Shown here piece after piece: positions 18,320 through 25,883 of a stretch of 64,000 bases of DNA. The DNA comes from an uncultured Saprospiraceae bacterium (GTDB taxonomy: Bacteria; Bacteroidota; Bacteroidia; Chitinophagales; Saprospiraceae). The stretch lies in NCBI GenBank assembly GCA_938001865.1, contig CALLAW010000044.1, positions 1-64,000 on the forward strand, read 5' to 3'. How positions within the stretch are numbered: position 1 is the first letter of the stretch; every line of letters starts with the position of its first letter. The translations under genes and the position numbers were made by a program. The notes beneath the pieces are model-generated. The model worked only from the letters and a program-made list of their open reading frames with translations. It was not told the origin of the DNA and did no database searches.

Positions 18320-18991
18320 CTACATCGTCGTGAGTGAGATCTGCAACTCGATATCGTCATGAATGATCTTGTCTTTGAGCTCTGGGAAGAACTTACTAGA
18401 TCCATACTTGACATTGAACTCTGATCTATCGATAGTAAATGGAGGTGTAGTGATACTGAGCTTACCGTTAGTGTTTTCAATCTTAGCCTTGAATCCTACC
18501 TCTTTGGTCACATCCTTGATCTGGAGGTTACCGTATACTAGGTGTGATGCAGCTGGATCATTGGCAAGCTTAGCTACCTTAGTGATCTCAAATGTAGAGG
18601 TTGGGTATGTTCTGACATCGAAGAAGTGATCTTTGTTCTCGTCTGTCATTCCCTTGAGGTGATTTTCGAGATTTGCTTTGCTGTCTCCTTCTAAGTCAGT
18701 GACTGTGATAGAGTTCATATCTAGGGTAAACTTTCCTCCAGAGAGGTCTCCACCTTCGAGTTCGACAAGACCTTTGCTGATCCCTATTGTTCCGGAGTGT
18801 TTGCCTGTTGGCTTAGATCCTGTCCAGTTGATAGTACTCCCAGCTGTATTGACCATAAGTGAACTAGCAGCAGCAGGAGATGCGACTTTTTTTGCTTCGC
18901 CGACTGTTGCTTTTGCAGCATTAGAGTCTCCTGAGCATGACGTGAGTAAGCCGATTGCGAGTAAGCCGATTATGAATAAATAGTTTTTCAT
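18320..18991 (-). CDS. YceI-family lipoprotein
   Basis: A 223-residue envelope protein. The lipoprotein signal ends LLTSCSGD (Cys19). A low-complexity Ala-rich linker follows, then a lipocalin-like YceI beta-barrel (from SLMVNTAGSTINWTGSK to ELQISLTTM) that binds polyisoprenoid or amphiphilic molecules in characterised homologues. GTIGISKGLVELEGGDLSGGKFTLDMNSI is the typical core. The gene is monocistronic, with its own -7 element and terminator. Confidence 0.92.
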   Translation of the reverse strand: MKNYLFIIGLLAIGLLTSCSGDSNAAKATVGEAKKVASPAAASSLMVNTAGSTINWTGSKPTGKHSGTIGISKGLVELEGGDLSGGKFTLDMNSITVTDLEGDSKANLENHLKGMTDENKDHFFDVRTYPTSTFEITKVAKLANDPAASHLVYGNLQIKDVTKEVGFKAKIENTNGKLSITTPPFTIDRSEFNVKYGSSKFFPELKDKIIHDDIELQISLTTM

Positions 18992-19030
18992 TAAATAATA
19001 TGATTAAAGGTGTGAATAATTTGAGTGCAG

Positions 19031-19038
19031 CAAAAATA
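19031..19038 (-). promoter_or_regulatory. -7 element TATTTTTG of the YceI gene
   Basis: The minus strand reads TATTTTTG, an exact TAnnTTTG match about 40 bases before the ATG. No good -33 TTG is visible. Confidence 0.45.
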
Positions 19039-19104
19039 ACAGATTTAATTCCTAATTGCTGAATCTATTGCAGAAATTGAATGTGATGTGCCTGTTTGTG
19101 ATGC

Positions 19105-20022
19105 TTACTTTACTTGTCTGACAGGCTTGGAAGGTACGTCAGTTGGGTTGAAATCGAGTAATTCTTGGATACTCTTGACGATATGGACATTGGAAGGCAC
19201 TGCGAATTGATTAGCGAGGACTTCGTATCCAGTGAGTATAGCGATCGTATCTGATCCTAAGATATCACTCAATCTGGAGAGATATGCTTGGATAGATGAT
19301 CGTTGGAGTTTTTCATTGATAAGAGTGATGACTCTATTCGCATCGACAAGTTTGATCGTCTCTTGGAGACTTTCTAAGGAGTAATTCATACCAAACATGA
19401 GTACTTCATTGCCTTTTGCCTTGAGCATGTAGTGGAGATAGAGGAGTGAGAGTTCGTGTGATTGTCCTTCAGGAAGGTAGAGGATAACTTTAGTCTTTTC
19501 TACATTATTGGGGTTGTCATCACATGAATTGATCTGCCCGATGATGACATTCTTGAGGAGATTGGTTACGAATCTCTCGTGTACTTCTGAGATAGATCCT
19601 GCGATCCACATCATCCCCATCTTCTCTAAGAGGGGGTTGACGAGCTGATTCATGGTCTCGTGTAGTCCCTCTTGGTGGATATATTGATTGAGGATAAGAT
19701 TGATATTGTGCTCGTCTAGCCTGAGTACTGAGTACATGATGGCATCAATATTATTTTCAAACTTCGAGTCTACATTATTGAGCTTGGCAGCAATAGTCTG
19801 TCTCTCATCGATGGAGAGCTTAGCAATATTTGAGATTTTATACCCATTATTATTTAGCAATGCGATATTCATGACATTCTTTAGGTCATCCTCATCATAG
19901 TATCGAATATTTGTCTTGGTACGCTTGGGTATGACTATAGAGTAGCGCTTCTCCCAGATGCGAATCGTGTGAGCTTTGACGCCTGTAAGCTTTTCAATGT
20001 CTTTTATAGAATAAACTACCAT
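19105..20022 (-). CDS. MerR-family regulator with cobalamin-binding-like domain
   Basis: A 305-residue DNA-binding regulator. The N-terminal MerR winged helix (1-70) reads YSIKDIEKLTGVKAHTIRIWEKRY and RYYDEDDL. A helical bundle follows (about 80-170, with MWIAGSISEVHERF, resembling the W-x9-EH cap of CarH/LitR). A Rossmann-like B12-binding-type domain (180-290) has LPEGQSHELSLLYLHYMLKAKGNEVLMFG. The usual DxHxxG B12 signature is degenerate although the His is present, so cobalamin binding and light sensing are uncertain. It is divergent from bshA with a 101-bp shared regulatory gap. Confidence 0.82.
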   Translation of the reverse strand: MVVYSIKDIEKLTGVKAHTIRIWEKRYSIVIPKRTKTNIRYYDEDDLKNVMNIALLNNNGYKISNIAKLSIDERQTIAAKLNNVDSKFENNIDAIMYSVLRLDEHNINLILNQYIHQEGLHETMNQLVNPLLEKMGMMWIAGSISEVHERFVTNLLKNVIIGQINSCDDNPNNVEKTKVILYLPEGQSHELSLLYLHYMLKAKGNEVLMFGMNYSLESLQETIKLVDANRVITLINEKLQRSSIQAYLSRLSDILGSDTIAILTGYEVLANQFAVPSNVHIVKSIQELLDFNPTDVPSKPVRQVK

Positions 20023-20123
20023 TCTAAATTATTACACAGTTTTCTTTTCACCATCTTTGTTCTCTCTGTATAGATGTTATGACGGAGAATGAATTTAAAA
20101 GTAATTAATAAATTATAGAACGT

Positions 20124-21266
20124 ATGAATGTCGGAATAGTTTGCTACCCTACATATGGAGGGAGTGGTGTGTTGGCTACGGAGTTGGGTATTGCACTCAG
20201 TAAGAAGGGGCATAAGGTGCATTTTATTTCATCAAGCCTTCCAGCTAGATTGAATACATACTATGCCAATATTCACTTCCATGAGGTACGTAACTTACAA
20301 TATCCACTCTTTGAGTATACTCCATATGAGACTGCTCTAGCGAGCAAAATCGTAGATGTGATGACGTACGAAAAATTGGACGTACTCCATGTACACTACG
20401 CTGTACCGCATGCATCTGCAGCCTTCATGACTAAGCAGATACTCAAGACTAAGGGGATCCATATCCCTGTAATCACGACATTGCACGGCACTGATATCAC
20501 TCTAGTGGGTAATGATCCGTCATATGCACCGGTTGTGGAGTTTAGCATCAATATGTCTGATGGTGTCACTGCTGTCTCTAACTCTCTCAAGACTGACACT
20601 CTGTATCGATTCAATATCAACAAAGAGATCGAAGTAATCTACAACTTTATTGATAAGACTAAATTCAAAAGAGAATATAATCCAGAGCTCAAGAAACTCT
20701 TCGGTGAAGAAGATGATATCTTCCTCGTACATGTGAGTAACTTCAGACCAGTCAAACGGATAATGGATGTCATCAAGACATGGGAAATCCTCAATCATGA
20801 AAATCCAAAGATCAAACTCCTAATGATTGGGGATGGCCCAGAAAGGCAGAAAGCAGAAGACTATTGTCGTGATGGGAAATGTGGATCAATTCACTTCTTG
20901 GGTCGTCGCGATGGCATAGGTAAGCTCCTTAGCATCTGTGACGTCTTCTTGATGCCATCTGCCAAGGAGAGTTTTGGTCTAGCGGCTCTAGAGGCGATGG
21001 CATGTGGTGTGCCTGTAGTCTCGAGTGATATCGGCGGCATACCAGAGGTCAACATCCAAGGGAAGACTGGCTATGTGTGTGGATTGGGAGATGTAGAGTC
21101 TATGGCCAAAGGTGTCAATGCGATCATTAAAGATAAGGCTACATGGGAGGAGTTTTCTCAGAATTGTATCGCATTTGCAGATACATTTGACATCAATGAA
21201 GTAGTACCACTCTATGAACAATATTATCAAAGGGTAATCAATCAAAGTGTAAAAGATCTGGATTAG
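20124..21266 (+). CDS. bshA: N-acetyl-alpha-D-glucosaminyl L-malate synthase
   Basis: Catalyses the first step of bacillithiol biosynthesis, transferring GlcNAc from UDP-GlcNAc to L-malate in the cytoplasm. It is a GT4 enzyme of 380 residues with the BshA-specific N-terminus MNVGIVCYPTYGGSGVLATELG, the HFISSSLPARL strand, HVHYAVPHA and TTLHGTDITLVG. The donor domain has NFRPVKRIMDVI, AKESFGLAALEAMACGVPVVSSDIGGIPEV. bshB and bshC are not in the window. It is divergent from the MerR-type gene and convergent with the UDG-like gene. Confidence 0.95.
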   Translation: MNVGIVCYPTYGGSGVLATELGIALSKKGHKVHFISSSLPARLNTYYANIHFHEVRNLQYPLFEYTPYETALASKIVDVMTYEKLDVLHVHYAVPHASAAFMTKQILKTKGIHIPVITTLHGTDITLVGNDPSYAPVVEFSINMSDGVTAVSNSLKTDTLYRFNINKEIEVIYNFIDKTKFKREYNPELKKLFGEEDDIFLVHVSNFRPVKRIMDVIKTWEILNHENPKIKLLMIGDGPERQKAEDYCRDGKCGSIHFLGRRDGIGKLLSICDVFLMPSAKESFGLAALEAMACGVPVVSSDIGGIPEVNIQGKTGYVCGLGDVESMAKGVNAIIKDKATWEEFSQNCIAFADTFDINEVVPLYEQYYQRVINQSVKDLD

Positions 21267-21345
21267 GGATAATCAATCAGTAGCACGGGAGATCGTCCTC
21301 AGCTCGATGTATCTCGCAGGATTGGATCGGTCACTTATCAGTGGA

Positions 21346-22047
21346 TCATGAGCGGGAGACTGATGACAACTTGATCATATACTCATCAAGATACTCTTGC
21401 TTACGCTTGAGTCTATACTGCATCACCCACCTTGGATGAGGGAGTGGGATGACTTCGTCGAATCTGTTGATCTCTCGATTAAGATTCTGTACATACTTAT
21501 AGTTTTTACCTTGACCTAAGACGAATAGCTTATCAGTATTAATCCCCATGCTGATATGATCGTCAATATTGGCGATGATATATGGAGTAAGATTATCTTG
21601 GAGAGTCTTATCATCGTAGTAGTTGATATTCTTCCCATCTTTGACAAAGCCCAATGGCACCACAGAACTGATCAGAAACTGAGCATAAAACTCAGCAACA
21701 GAACCATACTCTGCAATCATCTCATAGATAAATATCGCTGAGAGTTCATTACGCTTTGGCAAATGGTTGGGGATATTGCAGTGTGTCTCTAAGATCTTAG
21801 GATCAGTAAATGGAATCCCAGTCACTCCTGCTCCGAATCGACCTGGATTGATCCCTACTAATAGATATCGCTGATCTTGATCGGCAAAGTACTGCTGGTA
21901 GAACTGCTCGAAGATGGGACGCATCTCAGTATCCACAAATGGATTGAGCAAAGAGATACCCGATGGTAACTGCCAACGATCCGGATTGAGATCATAGTAA
22001 TAGTTGATTATCTTGTCTGCGATGGTCTGCTCTAATGGAGGTGTCAT
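21346..22047 (-). CDS. SMUG2-like uracil-DNA glycosylase (DUF4918 type)
   Basis: A probable base-excision repair glycosylase. The start at ATG 22047 (MTPPLEQTIADKII) overlaps the stop of the upstream gene by four bases; the ORF-track start adds 17 residues overlapping that gene. About 233 residues contain the UDG-fold motif VGINPGRFGAGVTGIPFTDP (GxNPxxxxxG water-activating loop) and the C-terminal HPRWVMQYR loop. These are the hallmarks of the SMUG2/DUF4918 branch found in Bacteroidota. Coupled to the GT4 gene, though no functional link is evident. Confidence 0.85.
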   Translation of the reverse strand: MTPPLEQTIADKIINYYYDLNPDRWQLPSGISLLNPFVDTEMRPIFEQFYQQYFADQDQRYLLVGINPGRFGAGVTGIPFTDPKILETHCNIPNHLPKRNELSAIFIYEMIAEYGSVAEFYAQFLISSVVPLGFVKDGKNINYYDDKTLQDNLTPYIIANIDDHISMGINTDKLFVLGQGKNYKYVQNLNREINRFDEVIPLPHPRWVMQYRLKRKQEYLDEYMIKLSSVSRS

Positions 22048-23144
22048 CTGCTTACTGCTTTGAGTTGAGTATAGATGGTACGTGCCGAATCTTCCCATTG
22101 ATATTTGAGCAATTGCGCAGTCCCCTTCCTTATAAGATCTTGACGTAGGCTCTCATCATGGCAGACAGTCTTGATCCCCTGAGCTATAGCATCTATGGAG
22201 TAAGGGTCTATCAGTACTGCAGCATCTCCAGCAACTTCCTTCATAGAGCTGACATTAGATGTAATGACAGGTACCTGAGTTGCAAATCCCTCCAAAATTG
22301 GGATTCCGAAGCCTTCGAAGAGACTTGGATAGACGAGAGCTCGTGCATTAGACAAGATGAGACTAGCACTCTTGCGTACATCAGTCAGATGGATGATCTC
22401 GTCAGCATATTGAGCATCAGTCATAGCACGTTGGATAGGTTGGCTCTTCCATGCTAACTTCCCGATGATGACCAGTTGTGTCTGGTCGCCTGTCTCGTTT
22501 TTGTATTGGTCAAATGCTTTGATGAGTCTGACAATATTTTTGCGAGGATTGAGAGAGCCGATATACACGATATAATCTTTACCGTGAGTTATTGACTTAT
22601 CATGGGTTGGTGACCATTGGAGGGTAGTACTATTCCCCGCAATGCTTATTCTCGCTGGATCTATCTGATAGGTGGCAACGATATCATCTGCTGTTGCCTG
22701 AGAGACGGCGATGATACTCTCTGCCCTGCGATGGAATCGTGGGACATACTTGCGTAAATATTGGAGATGGTGTTGATGATTCTGATCATCAAAATGCTCA
22801 AAAGCTAAGTCATGACTCACTAACACTGTTGGCACTTGTGCCCTCAAGCTGGAGTAACCATCGGCCGAGTAAAAGACGTCAATCTTATCTTTGCGAAAGC
22901 GATATGGCAGCATATAATCAAACCAAATATGCCAAAGCAATGGATGTCTAGCTTGTGGTCTGACGATATGTGGGATGACATTGTCAGCATAGAGATACTG
23001 CTCATCATATGCTCGATCGAAGTAGAGGTGAAAGGTATCCTCTGGGTGATCAAGCACCATCCTTGAGAGAGTCTCATGGAGATATCTAGAGATGCCCTCC
23101 TTGACCCCTGGTAGTAATAATCGTGCATTGACTCCAATATTCAT
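22044..23144 (-). CDS. Glycosyltransferase family 4
   Basis: A cytoplasmic GT-B transferase of about 366 residues, starting MNIGVNARLLLPGVKEGISRYLHETL (ATG 23144 rather than the earlier ATG). The donor domain has VYIGSLNPRKNIVRLIKAFDQYK, the EX7E-like SLFEGFGIPILEGFATQVPVITSN and MKEVAGDAAVLIDPYSIDAIA. The sequence is of the mannosyltransferase type (WbaZ/MtfB-like). The substrate is unknown. It forms a transcription unit with the UDG-like gene downstream. Confidence 0.88.
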   Translation of the reverse strand: MNIGVNARLLLPGVKEGISRYLHETLSRMVLDHPEDTFHLYFDRAYDEQYLYADNVIPHIVRPQARHPLLWHIWFDYMLPYRFRKDKIDVFYSADGYSSLRAQVPTVLVSHDLAFEHFDDQNHQHHLQYLRKYVPRFHRRAESIIAVSQATADDIVATYQIDPARISIAGNSTTLQWSPTHDKSITHGKDYIVYIGSLNPRKNIVRLIKAFDQYKNETGDQTQLVIIGKLAWKSQPIQRAMTDAQYADEIIHLTDVRKSASLILSNARALVYPSLFEGFGIPILEGFATQVPVITSNVSSMKEVAGDAAVLIDPYSIDAIAQGIKTVCHDESLRQDLIRKGTAQLLKYQWEDSARTIYTQLKAVSR

Positions 23145-23284
23145 CAGTAGCAAAGTACGGTAATATTTGTGGTATTCAAGACATCCTTACCACCACTTTA
23201 TTGGAAGAACAGAAATTAGTGAAGTCCATCATCGAAAAGTATAAATAACACGATCAAAGATCGCAGTCTCTCCGGTACTCTCTC

Positions 23285-24427
23285 CTAAGTGGGAGTAGGC
23301 AGAGGCACACCTAACAGTGCAAACTCACTATCTAACCTCGGCGCTATACGAGACCAATGATACTTGTGCATCTCTGCTCGGAGAGTCTGCAGCTCCTCAT
23401 CGGTGAGTGGCGGTGCCATGAGTAGGTCTCTCAGTTGCGTATAGTACTCCTCTTCACTGTCGTAAAAGTACTGAGGATAGACCATCGGATCAAGATGCTC
23501 TACAAATGCTAATCGCCTTGGCAAGAGAGGGATACAGCCAGCTGCTATGGCCTCGACGGCAGAGATCCCAAAGAAGTCTTGATGGCTAGTGACAGGTAAG
23601 TGAGTACAGCTCTGGAGTAGGCTGAGATACTCCTCTCTAGAGTCTAGATAACCAATATGGACGACCTTGCTCTCTAGCTTATCCAAGCTTGATCGGAAGA
23701 TTGGTGGGACCTTGGACGTAGCACTTCCTAGGACAACTAACTCATACATCATCCCCTCATCAGCAAGTCTGAGTAGCACATCAAAGAATAATTTTGGATT
23801 CTTATCATACTCCCATCGGTGATTCCATAATATTCTCGGGATATCTCTTATTGGTTTTTGGGCTTGACCCAGAGACTCAAGTGCATCTATACCTATACCT
23901 ACGACTGAAGACTTAGACTCTATCTCACGGATCGTAACTCTTGATCTATAGTCTGGCATCTTACTGAGTAAGCCATCAGCAGCTCTAATGAAACTGGTCT
24001 GGTGAAACTTAGAATTGAATACAACATGATCAGCTACCAACGCTGAACTATAATTGACAAATCCGTAGTGATGATCTCGACCAGTCTGAGTATCTGTATC
24101 TGTAGGACTCCATGGATAGGTGAGTTGGTTCTCGTGAAAGTAGACGAGTATCGGCAGATCACGATAGCGAGGACTGAGTAGCGACTTGAGTAATCCAAGA
24201 TCTAGGAGATCAGTGGTCATGATGGCTCGATAGATCTTGCCACTCTGATTGAGCTGCCTCGCAAGGTGTATCGCTGCACCATACATCCTCCACTTCCAAT
24301 ACTTATCTGGGAGAGAGTAGATATCCCAATCGTACTGTGAGTGCTTGGTATACTGATCTGCCCAATATCGATGGCTCCCTCCGTGAAATGGAGAGATAAG
24401 TACTAACTTATCTGCATGTAGTCTCAT
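23285..24427 (-). CDS. tRNA-queuosine alpha-mannosyltransferase-like glycosyltransferase (DUF3524/GTDC1 type)
   Basis: A 380-residue GT-B enzyme. The N-terminal part carries the DUF3524 signatures LISPFHGGSHRYWADQY, KYWKWRMYGAA, YFHENQLTYPW and the NSKFH loop. The C-terminal domain has LWNHRWEYDKNPKLFF and SHQDFFGISAVEAIAAGCIPLLPRRLAF. In vertebrates this family (QTMAN/GTDC1) mannosylates queuosine at tRNA-Asp position 34. The bacterial homologue's substrate is unproven; Q-modified tRNA is a reasonable guess. It is preceded by a terminator-ended candidate small RNA that could be its attenuated leader. Confidence 0.85.
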   Translation of the reverse strand: MRLHADKLVLISPFHGGSHRYWADQYTKHSQYDWDIYSLPDKYWKWRMYGAAIHLARQLNQSGKIYRAIMTTDLLDLGLLKSLLSPRYRDLPILVYFHENQLTYPWSPTDTDTQTGRDHHYGFVNYSSALVADHVVFNSKFHQTSFIRAADGLLSKMPDYRSRVTIREIESKSSVVGIGIDALESLGQAQKPIRDIPRILWNHRWEYDKNPKLFFDVLLRLADEGMMYELVVLGSATSKVPPIFRSSLDKLESKVVHIGYLDSREEYLSLLQSCTHLPVTSHQDFFGISAVEAIAAGCIPLLPRRLAFVEHLDPMVYPQYFYDSEEEYYTQLRDLLMAPPLTDEELQTLRAEMHKYHWSRIAPRLDSEFALLGVPLPTPT

Positions 24428-24542
24428 GATCTGTCGAAGATAGGGACTCTCATAGACTATGACTCTTGCAATAACTAGGATTCCACTGAAAGGATCAAAT
24501 AATATTTGACAATCTCAAGACATATTTGCTCTAAAGCAAAAT
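24428..24542. other. Gap between candidate sRNA terminator and the DUF3524 gene
   Basis: 115 AT-rich bases. They include ATTTTGCTTTAGAGCAAAT on the minus strand, whose TTTGCTTTAGAGCAAA is a short inverted repeat. No exact TAnnTTTG element is present for the DUF3524 gene, which is compatible with read-through from the upstream leader or with a weak promoter. Confidence 0.4.
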
Positions 24543-24586
24543 AAAAAAAAGCAGGTACAAACACTTGATCAATGCCTCTACCTGCT
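24543..24586 (-). terminator. Intrinsic terminator of the candidate sRNA/leader
   Basis: On the minus strand AGCAGGTA and TACCTGCT (8 bp perfect) enclose a loop with the palindrome TTGATCAA, followed by TTTTTTTTATTTT. It could also stop rluB transcripts that run antisense through the small membrane-protein gene. Confidence 0.8.
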
Positions 24587-24639
24587 CCGGTCTTTGGGAT
24601 AAAAAACTCATGCTCACTCACTTATCAATGAGTTACGAG
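24543..24639 (-). ncRNA. Candidate small RNA or attenuated leader (about 95 nt)
   Basis: Bounded on the minus strand by a consensus promoter (24644-24675) and a strong intrinsic terminator. The predicted RNA folds into a first hairpin AACTCAT/ATGAGTT (24605-24634 region) and a second one AGCAGGTA/TACCTGCT with an inner CATT/AGTG stem, then eight U. No ORF with a plausible start lies inside. It ends about 115 bases before the DUF3524 start, so it is either a free-standing sRNA or a terminated 5' leader of that gene. I do not recognise a known riboswitch class. Confidence 0.55.
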
Positions 24640-24643
24640 ATGA

Positions 24644-24675
24644 CAAACGTAACAAAAATTATTAACATATTGCAA
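24644..24675 (-). promoter_or_regulatory. Promoter of the candidate sRNA/leader
   Basis: The minus strand shows TTG (24673-24675), exactly 21 bases, then TACGTTTG (24644-24651). The spacing and elements equal those of the tRNA and rRNA promoters at the left edge of the window. Confidence 0.6.
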
Positions 24676-24764
24676 TTTATCGTAATATGTTTTATTCTTG
24701 TGTATTTCTTTGGGTTGTACTTTTTATTACATTTGTGTCTTGACATCTACAGAGTCAATCAACT

Positions 24765-25118
24765 ATGCAAGCACATACAGCTTCTATGCTTTACGCCTTT
24801 GGACTGATCTGTCTTGGCGTCTATATGTTCACTACATTCAGTACGCCTCGGGTGGAGATCATCTACTATGTACTGAGTGGTGTGATGATGCTCGTGCTCA
24901 ATACTAATGTCAGTTTCAAGGTCAAGAATCCATATTACTTCATCAGTGTGGTTACAGTCATCATCACTCTATACGTAGGGACGAGGGCTTACTTTTACTA
25001 TAGTGATGATTACCTTCCTTGGTACGGGTTGTTGGGTGGTTTGTTTGTTTTGGGAGTTGTGGCATCTTGCCTATTGGTCATCCATAGACCTCGAAAGGTC
25101 AAGACGATTACTAAGTAA
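24765..25118 (+). CDS. Small four-helix membrane protein, unknown function
   Basis: 117 residues. Hydrophobic segments lie near residues 8-26, 31-46, 57-74 and 84-105, with a basic C-terminal tail (HRPRKVKTITK) that would be cytoplasmic. No family recognised. The ORF is the longest open frame here, and overlapping shorter frames upstream look like noise. Its 3' end overlaps the 3' end of rluB by eight bases (convergent), so the mRNAs of the two genes are antisense to each other. Confidence 0.6.
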   Translation: MQAHTASMLYAFGLICLGVYMFTTFSTPRVEIIYYVLSGVMMLVLNTNVSFKVKNPYYFISVVTVIITLYVGTRAYFYYSDDYLPWYGLLGGLFVLGVVASCLLVIHRPRKVKTITK

Positions 25119-25830
25119 AGTGTTTCAGCATTCTAATCTCCTCATTGGTCAATGGTCTTGACCATCCTCTTGGAAGTCCTTTCTTAGTCAATCCGGCATA
25201 GTAGATCCGATCGAGCCTCTGCACAGTATAGCCGAATGATTCAAAGATGCGTCTCACGATCCGGTTGCGACCGATATGTACGTCTATACTGATCTTGTAC
25301 TTATCCGATCGATCGACATAATTGACCCTATCTACGGGGACATCACCATCCTCAAGTGTAATACCCTCCCTGATCTCTTGAAGGTGCTTAGCAGAGACCG
25401 GCTCGAGTAATGTAATGATATAAGACTTGATTACATTGCTACTTGGATGAGAGAGCTTCCTAGCTAGGTCACCATCATTGGTAATGAGGAGGAGCCCCGT
25501 AGTATTGCGATCTAGACGACCTACTGGATAGACTCTATCTGTCACCTTATCCTTGACCATATCCCATACTGTCTTACGACCTCTGTCATCACTCATGGTA
25601 GTGAGGACATTCTTAGGCTTATTGAGGAGGAGGTAAGTATGATTGATGGTAGGCTTGAGTTCTTTGCCTTGGTAGACTACTTTATCATTGCTTGTGACCT
25701 CGAGTGCTGGCTCGAGGTGGACTTTGCCGTTGACAGTAATCTTGCCTGCCTTGATGAGTTCGGCAGCTTTTCGCCTTGAGCAGACTCCAGAGTGTGCTAC
25801 GTACTTATTGAGTTTGTATACTTTGGCCAT
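25111..25830 (-). CDS. rluB: 23S rRNA/tRNA pseudouridine synthase, RluB/RluE (RsuA) family
   Basis: Isomerises uridine to pseudouridine, most likely in 23S rRNA. The N-terminal S4 RNA-binding domain (about 1-62) reads KLNKYVAHSGVCSRRKAAELI. The catalytic domain has VGRLDRNTTGLLLITNDGDLARKLSHPSS with the catalytic Asp, the KSYIITL strand and a C-terminal GRNRIVRRIFESFGYTVQRLDRI. Length 239 is standard. It lies 53 bases downstream of dnaB, in the same direction. Assignment to RluB rather than RluE/F is not certain. Confidence 0.88.
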   Translation of the reverse strand: MAKVYKLNKYVAHSGVCSRRKAAELIKAGKITVNGKVHLEPALEVTSNDKVVYQGKELKPTINHTYLLLNKPKNVLTTMSDDRGRKTVWDMVKDKVTDRVYPVGRLDRNTTGLLLITNDGDLARKLSHPSSNVIKSYIITLLEPVSAKHLQEIREGITLEDGDVPVDRVNYVDRSDKYKISIDVHIGRNRIVRRIFESFGYTVQRLDRIYYAGLTKKGLPRGWSRPLTNEEIRMLKHFT

Positions 25831-25883
25831 AAGGATTGGAGTATCTAGATGAGGTCCTAAGAGCAGGAAGTGAGACGCTTTCG

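Noticed and set aside
24543-24639. Known riboswitch class (preQ1, TPP, cobalamin) in the leader
   Set aside because: No conserved core of any of these classes is visible; the structure is kept only as an unclassified candidate.
24565-24807. 80-aa ORF upstream of the small membrane-protein gene
   Set aside because: It lies opposite the candidate sRNA and overlaps the better-supported ORF 24765-25118 in another frame, with irregular composition.
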